Part shown: piece by piece, positions 15,840 through 24,881 of the stretch | Layout: each line of letters begins with the position of its first letter | Position numbering within the stretch: position 1 is the stretch's first letter | DNA from: Bacillota bacterium | Lineage (GTDB): Bacteria > Bacillota > Clostridia > Acetivibrionales > DSM-1351 | Length of the DNA stretch: 64,000 nucleotides | Assembly (NCBI GenBank): GCA_023444055.1 | Contig: JAEZRV010000023.1 | Location: 1 to 64,000 of the forward strand | Direction of reading: 5' to 3' | Notes under the pieces: generated by a model | What the model saw: the letters and a program-made list of their open reading frames with translations, nothing else | What the model was told of the DNA's origin: nothing | Database searches by the model: none | Position numbers and translations under genes: made by a program

Positions 15840-18032
15840 TTATTCCAACTTTAAACTTAATTGTGTATCACCTTTATCCGCTTCCTTTAGATAACAGCCA
15901 ATTGCAGGTATATTCTTCGGCCTGTAATATTCTACATCAGAAAGTTTTCTCTCTTCTAATGTGTGTATGCTTATTAGCTTACTGCCCTTTTTGGAAGTCA
16001 GAACCTGTACTCCTTGAGAATTTCTTGTGGTTTTTGAATTTATCCCTTCAGTATTGAAAACCAAAAGTTTTTTAATACTACTTTGAGCAGCTAAATCTAT
16101 ATCCTCATTTATAAACATCATTCTAACTAATGGTACTTCACTATAATAAGCATTTGCCAGCTTCTTTCTGTTTGTCTTAGTCGCATAGCTTGATATATCA
16201 ATCTTTGCGCCTTTTCCATTTTCATAGAAAAATAGCATATAGCCTTCATAATTATCTGTAGCTGTAATATAAATTATCTTTTCATCGCTATCAAGACCTA
16301 GTAAGTTTGTAATATACTCTCCTAAACTACTAGCTTTACAATCTGGTATATCATATATTTTCATTTTATATACGTTAGCCTTGTTTGAAAATAGCAACAG
16401 CTCTGATTTATTATGAGTCTCAAGCTCTTGAATAATTACATCGTCATCCTTTAGCTTCTGCTCAGAGCTTGATCTTAAAGAAACAAGTGTAATTTTTTTG
16501 AGGTAATTATGCTCTGTAAGAAACAGCTTTAAATTGTAATCCTCAATAAGGTGTTCTGACGTTATCTCTTCAATCTGCTCTTCGCTTATTATCTCTGTAC
16601 GCCTATCCTGTCCGTACTTTTTAGCAACTTCCTTCAGCTGCTTTTGAATAATCTTCTTTTTTCTTGCTTCACTTTTGTAAATATCCTCTAAATCAGCGAT
16701 TTCTTTTATTAAGTCCTCAGTTTCACTTACTTTATTTAAAATATATTCCTTATTTAAATTTCTCAGCTTTATTTCAGCGATGAACTCAGACTGAATTTGA
16801 TCTATTTGAAAGCCTGCCATCAAGTTTGGTACAACTTGTGCATCTATCTCTGTTCCCCTGATTATTGCAATTGCTTTATCAATATCAAGCAATATTTTTT
16901 TAAGTCCCATCAATAGATGGAGCTTGTCCTTCTTCTTTCCAATATCATAGTAAGTTTGGCGTTTTATACATTCTATTCTAAATTTCAGCCACTCATTCAA
17001 AATAGTCTTAATGCCCATAACTCTAGGTCTACCATTTATCAGAATATTAAAATTGCAATTGAAACTATCCTGCAATGGAGTAAACTTATATAGCTTGTTC
17101 ATTAGAGCATCTGGATCAGTATTTCTCTTGATATCAATTGCTATCTTTAGCCCGCCTAAGTCTGTTTCATCTCTCACATCAGTTATTTCTTTTATTTTAC
17201 CGCTTTTAACCAAATCAATAATTTGATCAATTATAGCCTCAACTGTAGTTGAATAAGGTATTTCTGTTATCTCAATGCAGTTGTTCGCTTTATCAAAATT
17301 GTACTTGGCACGTACCTTAATGCCGCCTTTTCCATTTTCATATATGTCCCTAATATCCTTTTCATAGTATATTAATTGACCACCTGACGAAAAATCAGGT
17401 GCTTTTAGATAATCTTTTATATCAATATTCTCATCATCTATCAGAGCGGATGTTGTTTCACAGATTTCCTTTAAATTGAAGCTGCAAATATTACTAGCCA
17501 TACCAACTGCTATTCCTTGATTTGCATTCACTAATATATTCGGATATGTAGTTGGTAAAAGAACCGGCTCTTTCATAGTACTATCATAGTTGTCCATGAA
17601 ATCTACAGGATTTTTGTCTATATCTTTAAATATTTCTTCGCATATTTTGTCAAGCTTCGCTTCAGTATAACGCGGTGCTGCAAACTTCATGTCTCTAGAA
17701 AACTGCTTACCAAAGTTCCCTTTTGAATCCACAAATGGATGAAGCAGTGCATTGTTCCCTCTTGTTAATCGTACCATAGTCTCGTATATGGCCATATCTC
17801 CATGAGGATTTAACTTCATCGTTTGCCCCACAATATTAGAGGATTTGGTCTTTGCTCCCGTCAATAATGACATTTTGTACATGGTGTATAGAAGTTTTCT
17901 GTGCGACGGCTTAAATCCGTCAATTTCGGGGATTGCTCTTGAAACAATAACACTCATAGCATATGGCATATAGTTAGTTTCAAGAGTGTCTACTATATTT
18001 TGTTCTTCAACTATTATTTTTTTAGGAGTCAT
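15840..18032 (-). CDS. Divergent type IIA topoisomerase subunit A (ParC/GyrA-like)
   Basis: A 730-residue DNA-cleavage subunit. The winged-helix region YAMSVIVSRAIPEIDGFKPSHRK and the catalytic tyrosine in APRYTEAKL (near residue 122 from this start) are intact. The C-terminal third should form the DNA-wrapping propeller but lacks an obvious GyrA box, pointing to a topoisomerase IV-like role in decatenation. The canonical QRRYKGLGEMN-type partner motifs are altered in the neighbour too, so this is the second, divergent pair many clostridia carry beside gyrase. I start at MTPKK (18032), six bases from GAGAGGG, not at the TTG at 18059. Confidence 0.85.
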   Translation of the reverse strand: MTPKKIIVEEQNIVDTLETNYMPYAMSVIVSRAIPEIDGFKPSHRKLLYTMYKMSLLTGAKTKSSNIVGQTMKLNPHGDMAIYETMVRLTRGNNALLHPFVDSKGNFGKQFSRDMKFAAPRYTEAKLDKICEEIFKDIDKNPVDFMDNYDSTMKEPVLLPTTYPNILVNANQGIAVGMASNICSFNLKEICETTSALIDDENIDIKDYLKAPDFSSGGQLIYYEKDIRDIYENGKGGIKVRAKYNFDKANNCIEITEIPYSTTVEAIIDQIIDLVKSGKIKEITDVRDETDLGGLKIAIDIKRNTDPDALMNKLYKFTPLQDSFNCNFNILINGRPRVMGIKTILNEWLKFRIECIKRQTYYDIGKKKDKLHLLMGLKKILLDIDKAIAIIRGTEIDAQVVPNLMAGFQIDQIQSEFIAEIKLRNLNKEYILNKVSETEDLIKEIADLEDIYKSEARKKKIIQKQLKEVAKKYGQDRRTEIISEEQIEEITSEHLIEDYNLKLFLTEHNYLKKITLVSLRSSSEQKLKDDDVIIQELETHNKSELLLFSNKANVYKMKIYDIPDCKASSLGEYITNLLGLDSDEKIIYITATDNYEGYMLFFYENGKGAKIDISSYATKTNRKKLANAYYSEVPLVRMMFINEDIDLAAQSSIKKLLVFNTEGINSKTTRNSQGVQVLTSKKGSKLISIHTLEERKLSDVEYYRPKNIPAIGCYLKEADKGDTQLSLKLE

Positions 18033-18065
18033 GTTGCCCTCTCTTCTTTTTTTAATCAAGTTATA

Positions 18066-18127
18066 TACTCAACGTTCCCACATAAAAAATCTATCGGTGC
18101 TCAACTAATATATGGTTTGTTGTCAAA
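18066..18127. repeat. Family B element fragment between the topoisomerase genes
   Basis: ACTCAACGTTCCCACATAAA and AATCTATCGGTG followed by ATGGTTTGTTG match the left arm and centre of family B. The right arm is not intact. It fills the 95-base gap between the two subunit genes and ends at the parE-like stop codon, so the operon carries it in its transcript. Confidence 0.65.
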
Positions 18128-20107
18128 TCAGCTTACATCAATCATATCTAAATACTTATTGCCATTTTCTTCAATAAACTGCTTTCTTCCAGTCAGATTA
18201 TCACCTAGCAGTACATCAAACATTTGACTTGTAGCTTCAATATCAGAAGGCATTACCTTAATCAGCCTTCTTGTTTCAGGATTCATAGTTGTCAACCACA
18301 TCATGTCTGGCTCATTCTCACCAAGTCCTTTTGAGCGTTGTATAGTATATTTATTTCCATCAAGCTTGGCTAGAATATCCGCTTTCTCTTTTTCAGAATA
18401 TGCAAAATATGATTTACCTTTGCAGGTAATTTCAAACAAAGGTGATTCTGCGATATAAACCTTTCCTTCACTTAATAGTGTTGGCACTATTCTATATATC
18501 ATAGTTAAAATAAGAGTCCTTATCTGGAATCCATCAACATCTGCATCTGTACATATAATTATTTTGTTCCATCTTAGGTTATCCATATCAAATGTATTTA
18601 AGTCCTTGTTATGCTTTGATTTTATCTCAACACCACAACCAAGCACCTTTAATAGGTCTGTGATGATTTCACTTTTAAATATCCCATCATAATCAGCCTT
18701 TAAACAATTGAGTATTTTACCTCTAACAGGCATAATAGCCTGGAACTCAGCATCACGCCCGAGCTTACAGGAACCCAAAGCAGAATCTCCCTCAACTATA
18801 TATATCTCTCTTCTTGCGATATCTTTTGTTCTGCAATCAACAAACTTCTTAACTCTATTTGATATATCAATGTTACCGCTAAGCTTTTTCTTAATATTTA
18901 TTCTGGTTTTCTCAGCCGTTTCACGGCTTCTCTTATTAACAAGTACCTGCTCTATTATCTTGTCGCTTTCCATTTTATTCTCAATGAAATAAATCTCAAG
19001 CTGTTCTTTTAAGAAACTAGTCATTGCTTCTTGAATAAATTTATTTGTAATAGATTTTTTAGTCTGATTCTCATAACTTGTTATAGTTGAAAAAGAATTG
19101 ACTACTAAAATCAAGCTGTCTTCAATATCTGCAAAAATTATTTTTGACTCATCTTTTGTATATTTGCCTCTCTCTTTTATACACTTATCAATTGCGTAAA
19201 TTAAAGCATTCTTTACCGCTTTATCAGGAGCACCGCCGTATTCAAGGAAACTGGAATTATGATAGTATTCCAGAAGATTAGTTTTGTTATTAAAGCAAAA
19301 AGCTATCTGCATTTTCACCTTGTATTCTGGCTTATCATCCCTGTCTTTACCTTTAGTTGCAGTTTCATAGAACTGTACTTCGGTGAAGCTATCCTCTTTT
19401 GAAAACTCTTTAATATAGTCAACAATGCCATTTTCGTAGCAATAAATAAAAGACTCTCCCGACTCTTCATCCTTAAGTATAAATCTCAATCCGGCATTAA
19501 CAACAGCCTGCTTTTTCAAAACTGTCTGAAAATATTCGAGAGGTATTTTAATATCTGTAAACACTTCTAAATCAGGTTTCCATTTTTGTATAGTAGAGGT
19601 CTGCTCATATTTGCATTTTTCCTTTTTAAGCTCCCCAATATTTTGTCCTTTTTCAAAATGCAATTCATATTTAAAACCATCACGAAATACAGTAACATCA
19701 AAGTATTTTGAGCTGTACTGAGTAGCACATGCACCTAATCCATTCAGACCTAAACTGTATTCATAATTCTCGCCTGAGTTATTTTTATATTTTCCGCCTG
19801 CATAGAGCTCACAATATACCAGTTCCCAATTATATCTTTCTTCGTTAATATTATAATCCAGCGGGATACCTCTTCCCCAGTCCTGAACCATAATAGAATG
19901 ATCGGCAAATCTAGTAACCTCTATGACATTACCATGACCTTCCCTTGCTTCATCAATTGAGTTTGACAAAATTTCGAAGAAAGAATGTTGGCACCCCTCA
20001 AGCCCATCTGATCCAAATATTACTCCCGGACGTAGTCTGACTCTATCTGCCCCTTTTAACGACGAAATACTTTCATTTCCATACTCAATCTTTCTATCTT
20101 TTGTCAT
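18128..20107 (-). CDS. Divergent type IIA topoisomerase subunit B (ParE/GyrB-like)
   Basis: A 659-residue ATPase subunit. GHKL motifs are ILSNSIDEAREG (Bergerat helix), DWGRGIPLD and LNGLGACATQYSS. The TOPRIM acids are in EGDSALGS and TDADVDGFQIRTL; the usual EGDSAGGS glycine is leucine and the following basic run differs, so it is clearly off the main GyrB/ParE line. It powers strand passage with the subunit encoded downstream. GGAGGAG precedes the ATG at 20107. Two-gene operon with the A subunit. Confidence 0.87.
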   Translation of the reverse strand: MTKDRKIEYGNESISSLKGADRVRLRPGVIFGSDGLEGCQHSFFEILSNSIDEAREGHGNVIEVTRFADHSIMVQDWGRGIPLDYNINEERYNWELVYCELYAGGKYKNNSGENYEYSLGLNGLGACATQYSSKYFDVTVFRDGFKYELHFEKGQNIGELKKEKCKYEQTSTIQKWKPDLEVFTDIKIPLEYFQTVLKKQAVVNAGLRFILKDEESGESFIYCYENGIVDYIKEFSKEDSFTEVQFYETATKGKDRDDKPEYKVKMQIAFCFNNKTNLLEYYHNSSFLEYGGAPDKAVKNALIYAIDKCIKERGKYTKDESKIIFADIEDSLILVVNSFSTITSYENQTKKSITNKFIQEAMTSFLKEQLEIYFIENKMESDKIIEQVLVNKRSRETAEKTRINIKKKLSGNIDISNRVKKFVDCRTKDIARREIYIVEGDSALGSCKLGRDAEFQAIMPVRGKILNCLKADYDGIFKSEIITDLLKVLGCGVEIKSKHNKDLNTFDMDNLRWNKIIICTDADVDGFQIRTLILTMIYRIVPTLLSEGKVYIAESPLFEITCKGKSYFAYSEKEKADILAKLDGNKYTIQRSKGLGENEPDMMWLTTMNPETRRLIKVMPSDIEATSQMFDVLLGDNLTGRKQFIEENGNKYLDMIDVS

Positions 20108-20434
20108 TACTTACTCCTCCAAAAATTATTCCATATAACCACCATTATATTACCAAACTAGTGTTCGTTCAAGTATTTTACGTTTTTATTATATAACATA
20201 GCATGCCATTTGTATGTATAATACTATTTCGTATGTAAAATATTTAAACCAATATTTCATATATTGAACTGGGCGCACTAGAAAAAACAGGCTGTTTTTA
20301 GCCTGCTTTTGGTTGCGTCGTTTTATATTAGTTATAATTTTATATACTATAATATAATTTTTAAACTACCAATTTCATTTATAAAATTTATAGATTATTC
20401 AGTAGTATCTCTTCTATTTTTTCTCTTAGAATTG
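20108..20434. other. Spacer between topoisomerase operon and small membrane protein
   Basis: AT-rich, with one short GC-containing stretch at 20285-20318 where AAAAACAGGCTG and CAGCCTG-like AGCCTGCTTTTGG form a weak stem. It should hold the topoisomerase promoter. No gene seen. Confidence 0.4.
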
Positions 20435-20851
20435 TTAATTTATTTCAAAAAACATTATCATTTTTGCTTTAGTTCCTTCATCTGACTCCGCCCAAAAAGT
20501 ACTCTGATAATTCCCAGTATCAAGATGGTTGATTGTTATCTCATTTTCGTAGGTTGTTCCTCCTTTAAGTATAAATGTATCCGTCTTTACTTTATTAGTA
20601 TACTTTTTCTTGGTTTTTGTATTTAGAACTTCGTATTTTTCTATGTTTCCATTTTTAAATGTTGATTCACCTTCTGACTCATTTTTTACATACCATTTTA
20701 ATTTGCATCTATTATTGCTCTGATCAAGTTCAACTATAGAAAGTTTAACAGCTAATTTTGGTATATTATTGTTGCTAAATTTATTTGATAATAATATGCC
20801 TATAATAATTATAATGGCAACTGTTAGTGTTAAATAAAGAAATTTTTTTAT
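20435..20851 (-). pseudogene. Small membrane-anchored protein with ATA in place of its start codon
   Basis: A minus-strand frame of 138 codons reads KKFLYLTLTVAIIIIIGILL, then a soluble part containing KLSIVELDQSNNRCKLKWYV and ENEITINHLDTGNYQSTFWA, and stops at 20435. It looks like a single-helix exported protein with a beta-sandwich. A ribosome site AAGAAGG lies six bases before the codon that should be ATG but is ATA, followed by AAA AAA TTT. The frame stays open upstream to a TAG at about 20968 without any ATG, GTG or TTG. Either a start-codon mutation has silenced it, or AUA is used poorly. Function unknown. Confidence 0.6.
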
Positions 20852-21034
20852 ATTAATCCTTCTTTCCGTTTTAGTAGTAAAATTGTTCCCTATATATAAA
20901 AACTCTAATAAACAATTTTGATGCTTATCATATTTATTTATATTTGAATACTTATTTTCACATATAATCTAAGTTGCCAAATTATAACATAAGATCATTA
21001 TACCATAGAATGACTCAATCCTTATAGAAATCAT

Positions 21035-21063
21035 ATGACAACATGTGGAATTTATAATATAAT
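21035..21063 (+). promoter_or_regulatory. Promoter of the acidic protein gene
   Basis: ATGACA and TATAAT are 17 bases apart. Transcription would start near 21070, giving a leader of about 77 bases. Confidence 0.5.
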
Positions 21064-21146
21064 ATTTATGAAGCTGAACCATTATTATTTATATGAATAT
21101 ATATTTCCCTTGTTCAGTTTAATAAAGTTATGGAGGATAGCTACAT

Positions 21147-21773
21147 ATGAAATTAAGGATAACTCAAAAACAATTAGATGAATTGAATCTTGAGCAAAAA
21201 CAGAACCTTTGTGATTTATGGATTCCACATTTATATGATGCTGCTGTAGCAACTGTATGTGTTGACGCTGCTGAGGAAAAGTATGGTCAGATAACATTTG
21301 TAATTGGTGGGATTACAATATTAAAAAACACTAACCTGCATCTTTACGATTTGAAATTCTTACCGAATGAGAAAGTAAGGATAATAAATGAAGATGAAGA
21401 TGATGAAAGCAATGATTCTGAAAATATAGAGCAAAATAACGAAACTGAAGAAAATCAAGATGTGAGTGAAGATGAGGATATCGAAGATGCTTTTGGAGAA
21501 GAAGACTTCTTTGATGAAGATTTCAGTTTTGAATTCCAAAGACCTGAATCTTACTCAAAACAAGAATGTTTACCACTGCTTGACATTGGGCAGATGATTG
21601 ATATTCTCTCAAGGAAAAACTTTGCTCAATGCAATTTCTCACTTTCTGTTGAAACTGATGAAGATTATATTGAAATAGGAAAAGATAGTTCTATTAGCCA
21701 AAACTCTTATAGTGACAATGGAAACAGCGAATTATGCGATGTTTTATGGAATGCTGTTAAAGCTATGATATAA
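21147..21773 (+). CDS. Acidic protein of unknown function
   Basis: A 208-residue protein I do not recognise. Residues 1-85 look folded (LRITQKQLDELNLEQKQNLC onwards). Residues about 87-130 are a low-complexity acidic linker rich in Asp, Glu and Asn (EDEDDESND, DVSEDEDIEDAF). The last 75 residues look folded again and end with LCDVLWNAVKAMI. No signal peptide or membrane helix, so cytoplasmic. GGAGG lies ten bases before the ATG. It has its own promoter and a strong terminator, so it is a single-gene unit. Confidence 0.8.
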   Translation: MKLRITQKQLDELNLEQKQNLCDLWIPHLYDAAVATVCVDAAEEKYGQITFVIGGITILKNTNLHLYDLKFLPNEKVRIINEDEDDESNDSENIEQNNETEENQDVSEDEDIEDAFGEEDFFDEDFSFEFQRPESYSKQECLPLLDIGQMIDILSRKNFAQCNFSLSVETDEDYIEIGKDSSISQNSYSDNGNSELCDVLWNAVKAMI

Positions 21774-21806
21774 AAGTAGTTTTTGGATTTAACAACAACT
21801 GCAAAT

Positions 21807-21853
21807 GCTCCTCTTGTAATAATGCCAAATAAATATAAGAGGAGCATTTTTTA
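21807..21853 (+). terminator. Terminator of the acidic protein gene
   Basis: AATGCTCCTCTT pairs with AAGAGGAGCATT, followed by TTTTT. Strong intrinsic terminator. Confidence 0.9.
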
Positions 21854-21910
21854 ACCTTCAATTCATAATAATCTCAATGCTGTGAATGTCCCACTTTTCT
21901 GTCTGATTCC

Positions 21911-21939
21911 TTGAATCACATCTCGTTTTATTGTATAAT
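21911..21939 (+). promoter_or_regulatory. Promoter of the GT-C cassette
   Basis: TTGAAT at 21911-21916 and TATAAT at 21934-21939 with a 17-base gap, near consensus sigma-A. It decides the start of the next gene: the in-frame TTG at 21931 overlaps the -10 box and cannot be used. Confidence 0.75.
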
Positions 21940-21969
21940 AAGTCGAAACTCACATTAAGGAGATTAGTT

Positions 21970-23463
21970 TTGCAAAAGAAAAAAGACTTAATAATTCCGT
22001 TTATTATTTTAATAGTAACCTCCATTTTCTTTACGCTTTTTTTTGCCTACAACACAAGCCCTCTTTTTGAATATTTCGGCGTAGACAGCGGTATGTATCT
22101 TGTTATAGGTAAGGCAATGGCACAAGGAGAAACACTTTATTCAGGTCTTTTTGACCACAAGGGTCCAATAATTTTTATTTTTAATATGCTTCCACAGCTT
22201 TTTATTGACGGAACACTGGGAGTATGGCTTATAGAACTTTGCCTTATAATAATTTCTGCTGTACTCATTTATAAAATTGCTAATCGCCATATTGGAAATG
22301 CATTATCCCTTTGCGTACCATTTATCTATATCTGGATAACTGTTACATTATTCAACGGCGGCAATTATACTGAGGAATACAGTAATTTCTTTTGCGTTAT
22401 CTCACTTTATGTTTTTGACAAGTGGCTAATGGACAAAAAGCTAACCTCAAAAATGTCATACTTTCTTGGTTTTTGCTTTGCTGTAGTATTTCTCCTGCGT
22501 CCGAATAATGTTGCCTTTATTTTATCAATTATTCTTTTTATTGGAATTTATATGTTTACAAAAAGTCGGGAGAAAACAACGCAAGTTGGAAAGCCAAAAT
22601 TGCCTATGCTAACCAAAAGTGCTTTAAATTTCGGCTTTTTAGGGATTATGACTGTTACTCTTCCGATAATTATATATCATTTATGCACGGGAACACTGTA
22701 TGATATGTTTTATGCAACTGTTTTGCATAATATTAAGTATTGCCAAGTTGGATACGAGCAATTTCGTCTTATCCCTAACGGAAACAGCCAGCAGCTTATA
22801 TGCTTTTTTATTGCTTTGGGAATAAATATTATTGCAATGTGCACCTGTTATTCAAGTGACGAAATAAAAATCGGAAACTTTATCCTACTTAGCTCTATGG
22901 CAATTTCTTTTGCAATATTGATAGGCAGACATCCTTATATGTATTATTGGACGCTTCTAGCACCTTTAACCGCATATTCTGCAATATTTATAATAAAGTA
23001 TGGCATAAAAATCAAGAAAAAGTCTCTATCGGTAATTGCCTTGACCTTGATTATAGCATTAATGTGTACAAACAGCTTTTTGGGGTCGGAAGTAACAGAG
23101 AAAAAAAGCTATATCACAGAATATAAAAGCAACTCACACGAAATGTACAATTTGATACCCAACAATGAGAAAAATGATTGCTTTGCTTATAATATGCCTG
23201 CAATGTTTATATATGAAGTAAGCTTAAATACCCCCTGCAAGTATTTTACTATGCAGACTTGGATGGCTAAAATAAATCCAGATATTGCAAAATATTGTAC
23301 TGAGTATGTAAAGAAAAATAATCCCGAATGGGTTTTATCCTATTTCAATTTCGAAAGCGACAATACAAACCCTGAGCTTTCAGAAATTATTAAGACAAGC
23401 TATACCAAAGTATTTAACAATGACTGCGGATATTTATATCGGAAGGCGGATAGCTTGCAATGA
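21970..23463 (+). CDS. Membrane glycosyltransferase-like protein (GT-C fold)
   Basis: A 497-residue protein with about eleven hydrophobic segments and an extracytoplasmic tail of about 90 residues. The first outer loop carries the acidic patch FGVDSGMYLVIG and LFDHKGPIIF, the position of the catalytic aspartate in GT-C enzymes that use polyprenyl-phosphate sugars. The start is the TTG at 21970, seven bases after AAGGAG and downstream of the promoter. Its stop overlaps the next start in ATGA. With its two partners it probably modifies a surface glycan or lipid-linked sugar; donor and acceptor are unknown. Confidence 0.72.
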   Translation: MQKKKDLIIPFIILIVTSIFFTLFFAYNTSPLFEYFGVDSGMYLVIGKAMAQGETLYSGLFDHKGPIIFIFNMLPQLFIDGTLGVWLIELCLIIISAVLIYKIANRHIGNALSLCVPFIYIWITVTLFNGGNYTEEYSNFFCVISLYVFDKWLMDKKLTSKMSYFLGFCFAVVFLLRPNNVAFILSIILFIGIYMFTKSREKTTQVGKPKLPMLTKSALNFGFLGIMTVTLPIIIYHLCTGTLYDMFYATVLHNIKYCQVGYEQFRLIPNGNSQQLICFFIALGINIIAMCTCYSSDEIKIGNFILLSSMAISFAILIGRHPYMYYWTLLAPLTAYSAIFIIKYGIKIKKKSLSVIALTLIIALMCTNSFLGSEVTEKKSYITEYKSNSHEMYNLIPNNEKNDCFAYNMPAMFIYEVSLNTPCKYFTMQTWMAKINPDIAKYCTEYVKKNNPEWVLSYFNFESDNTNPELSEIIKTSYTKVFNNDCGYLYRKADSLQ

Positions 23464-24881
23464 AAAAAATAACAATTCTCGGTGCAGGTCCAGCAGGGCT
23501 TACTGCGGCTTATGAAATTCTAAAAAAAACAGATACATACGAGATTACAATTCTCGATCAAGCAGACAGATTAGGCGGCATTGCATGTACTGTCCACCAC
23601 AACGGAAATTATATGGATTTAGGCGGCCACAGATTTTATTCAAAATGTGACAGCATAATAAAATGGTGGAATGATATTCCAGGTGTTACTCTGCTTAAAA
23701 AGAAACGCAAATCTGAAATATATTATAACAAAAAATTTTTCGATTATCCAATAAAAGCAGATTTGAAAAACTTATCCGCACTTGGAATAAAAGAGCTTGT
23801 ATTGATTTTTGCCTATTACATAAAGGCACAGATGATAAAGAAAAAGGAAAATTCTCTTGAGGATTTTTATATAAACCGCTTTGGAAAAAGGCTTTATGAA
23901 CTTTTCTTCAAATACTATACCGAAAAGGTTTGGGGAATTTCTCCTGACAGAATTTCCCCAGATTGGGGCAGTCAGAGAGTAAAAGGGTTAAGTATTTTTG
24001 AGGTTATAAAAGATTGCTTTAAATCTGCCCTGCATATAAAAGATAACCGTAATACGCAAACCTCGCTGATTGAGGAATTTTACTATCCCCCATATGGCCC
24101 CGGTGAACTGTGGACTGCAGTTGCAGAAGAAATTGAAAGAATGGGCGGTAAAATTATTAAAAACTGCTGTGTCAATAAAGTGCATACAGAGAAAAACCGG
24201 ATTGTAGAGGTTTCATATATTTGTGGCGGTCAAGAAATTTCAGTGTATACAGATATTCTAATATCTTCAATGCCTATTAAAAACCTGATTTTAGGTATGG
24301 AAAATGTACCTGATGCTATTAAAAAAATATCAAACGGTTTAGTTTACCGTGATTTTATAACTGTGGGTGTGTTAGTTAAAGGCTTGAATATAAAAACTGA
24401 TGACTGTTGGATATATATGCAGGACAAAAGTGTTAAAATGGGCAGAATACAGATTCTTAATAATTGGTCTGAAAGCCTCGTGAAAGAACCCGAAAATACA
24501 GTGTGGCTTGGTCTCGAATATTTTTGTAACAAGGATGATGACCTTTGGAACAAATCCGATAAAGAAATGGCAGATTTCGCATCAGATGAGCTTGTACACA
24601 CTGGAATTATTTCAGACAAAAGTGCCATAACAGATACGCATACTGAAAGACTTGAAAAAGCATACCCTGCCTATTTCGGAACATATAATAATATGCAAGA
24701 AATAAGAGAATTTTTAGATAGCTATGAAAATCTGTACTGTATAGGTAGAAATGGGCAACACCGCTATAACAATATGGATCACTCAATGATGACTGCTTTT
24801 GAATGTGTAAATAATATCATCAATGATGTTAAATGCAAGGATAATATTTGGAAGGTAAATACTGAAAAGGAATATAATTAA
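23460..24881 (+). CDS. FAD-dependent amine oxidase/mutase-like protein
   Basis: A 473-residue soluble flavoprotein. The N-terminus has the FAD motif ILGAGPAGLTAAYEI and the amine-oxidase motif DRLGGIACTV; LGGHRFYSKCD follows near residue 56. The overall layout resembles UDP-galactopyranose mutase and protoporphyrinogen-oxidase-like proteins that sit in polysaccharide loci. The C-terminal NGQHRYNNMDHSMMTAFE motif binds the flavin and is typical of this sugar-linked subgroup. Translationally coupled to the upstream GT-C gene and abutting the downstream one. Likely remodels a sugar or prenyl-linked sugar; this is inference from context. Confidence 0.75.
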   Translation: MKKITILGAGPAGLTAAYEILKKTDTYEITILDQADRLGGIACTVHHNGNYMDLGGHRFYSKCDSIIKWWNDIPGVTLLKKKRKSEIYYNKKFFDYPIKADLKNLSALGIKELVLIFAYYIKAQMIKKKENSLEDFYINRFGKRLYELFFKYYTEKVWGISPDRISPDWGSQRVKGLSIFEVIKDCFKSALHIKDNRNTQTSLIEEFYYPPYGPGELWTAVAEEIERMGGKIIKNCCVNKVHTEKNRIVEVSYICGGQEISVYTDILISSMPIKNLILGMENVPDAIKKISNGLVYRDFITVGVLVKGLNIKTDDCWIYMQDKSVKMGRIQILNNWSESLVKEPENTVWLGLEYFCNKDDDLWNKSDKEMADFASDELVHTGIISDKSAITDTHTERLEKAYPAYFGTYNNMQEIREFLDSYENLYCIGRNGQHRYNNMDHSMMTAFECVNNIINDVKCKDNIWKVNTEKEYN

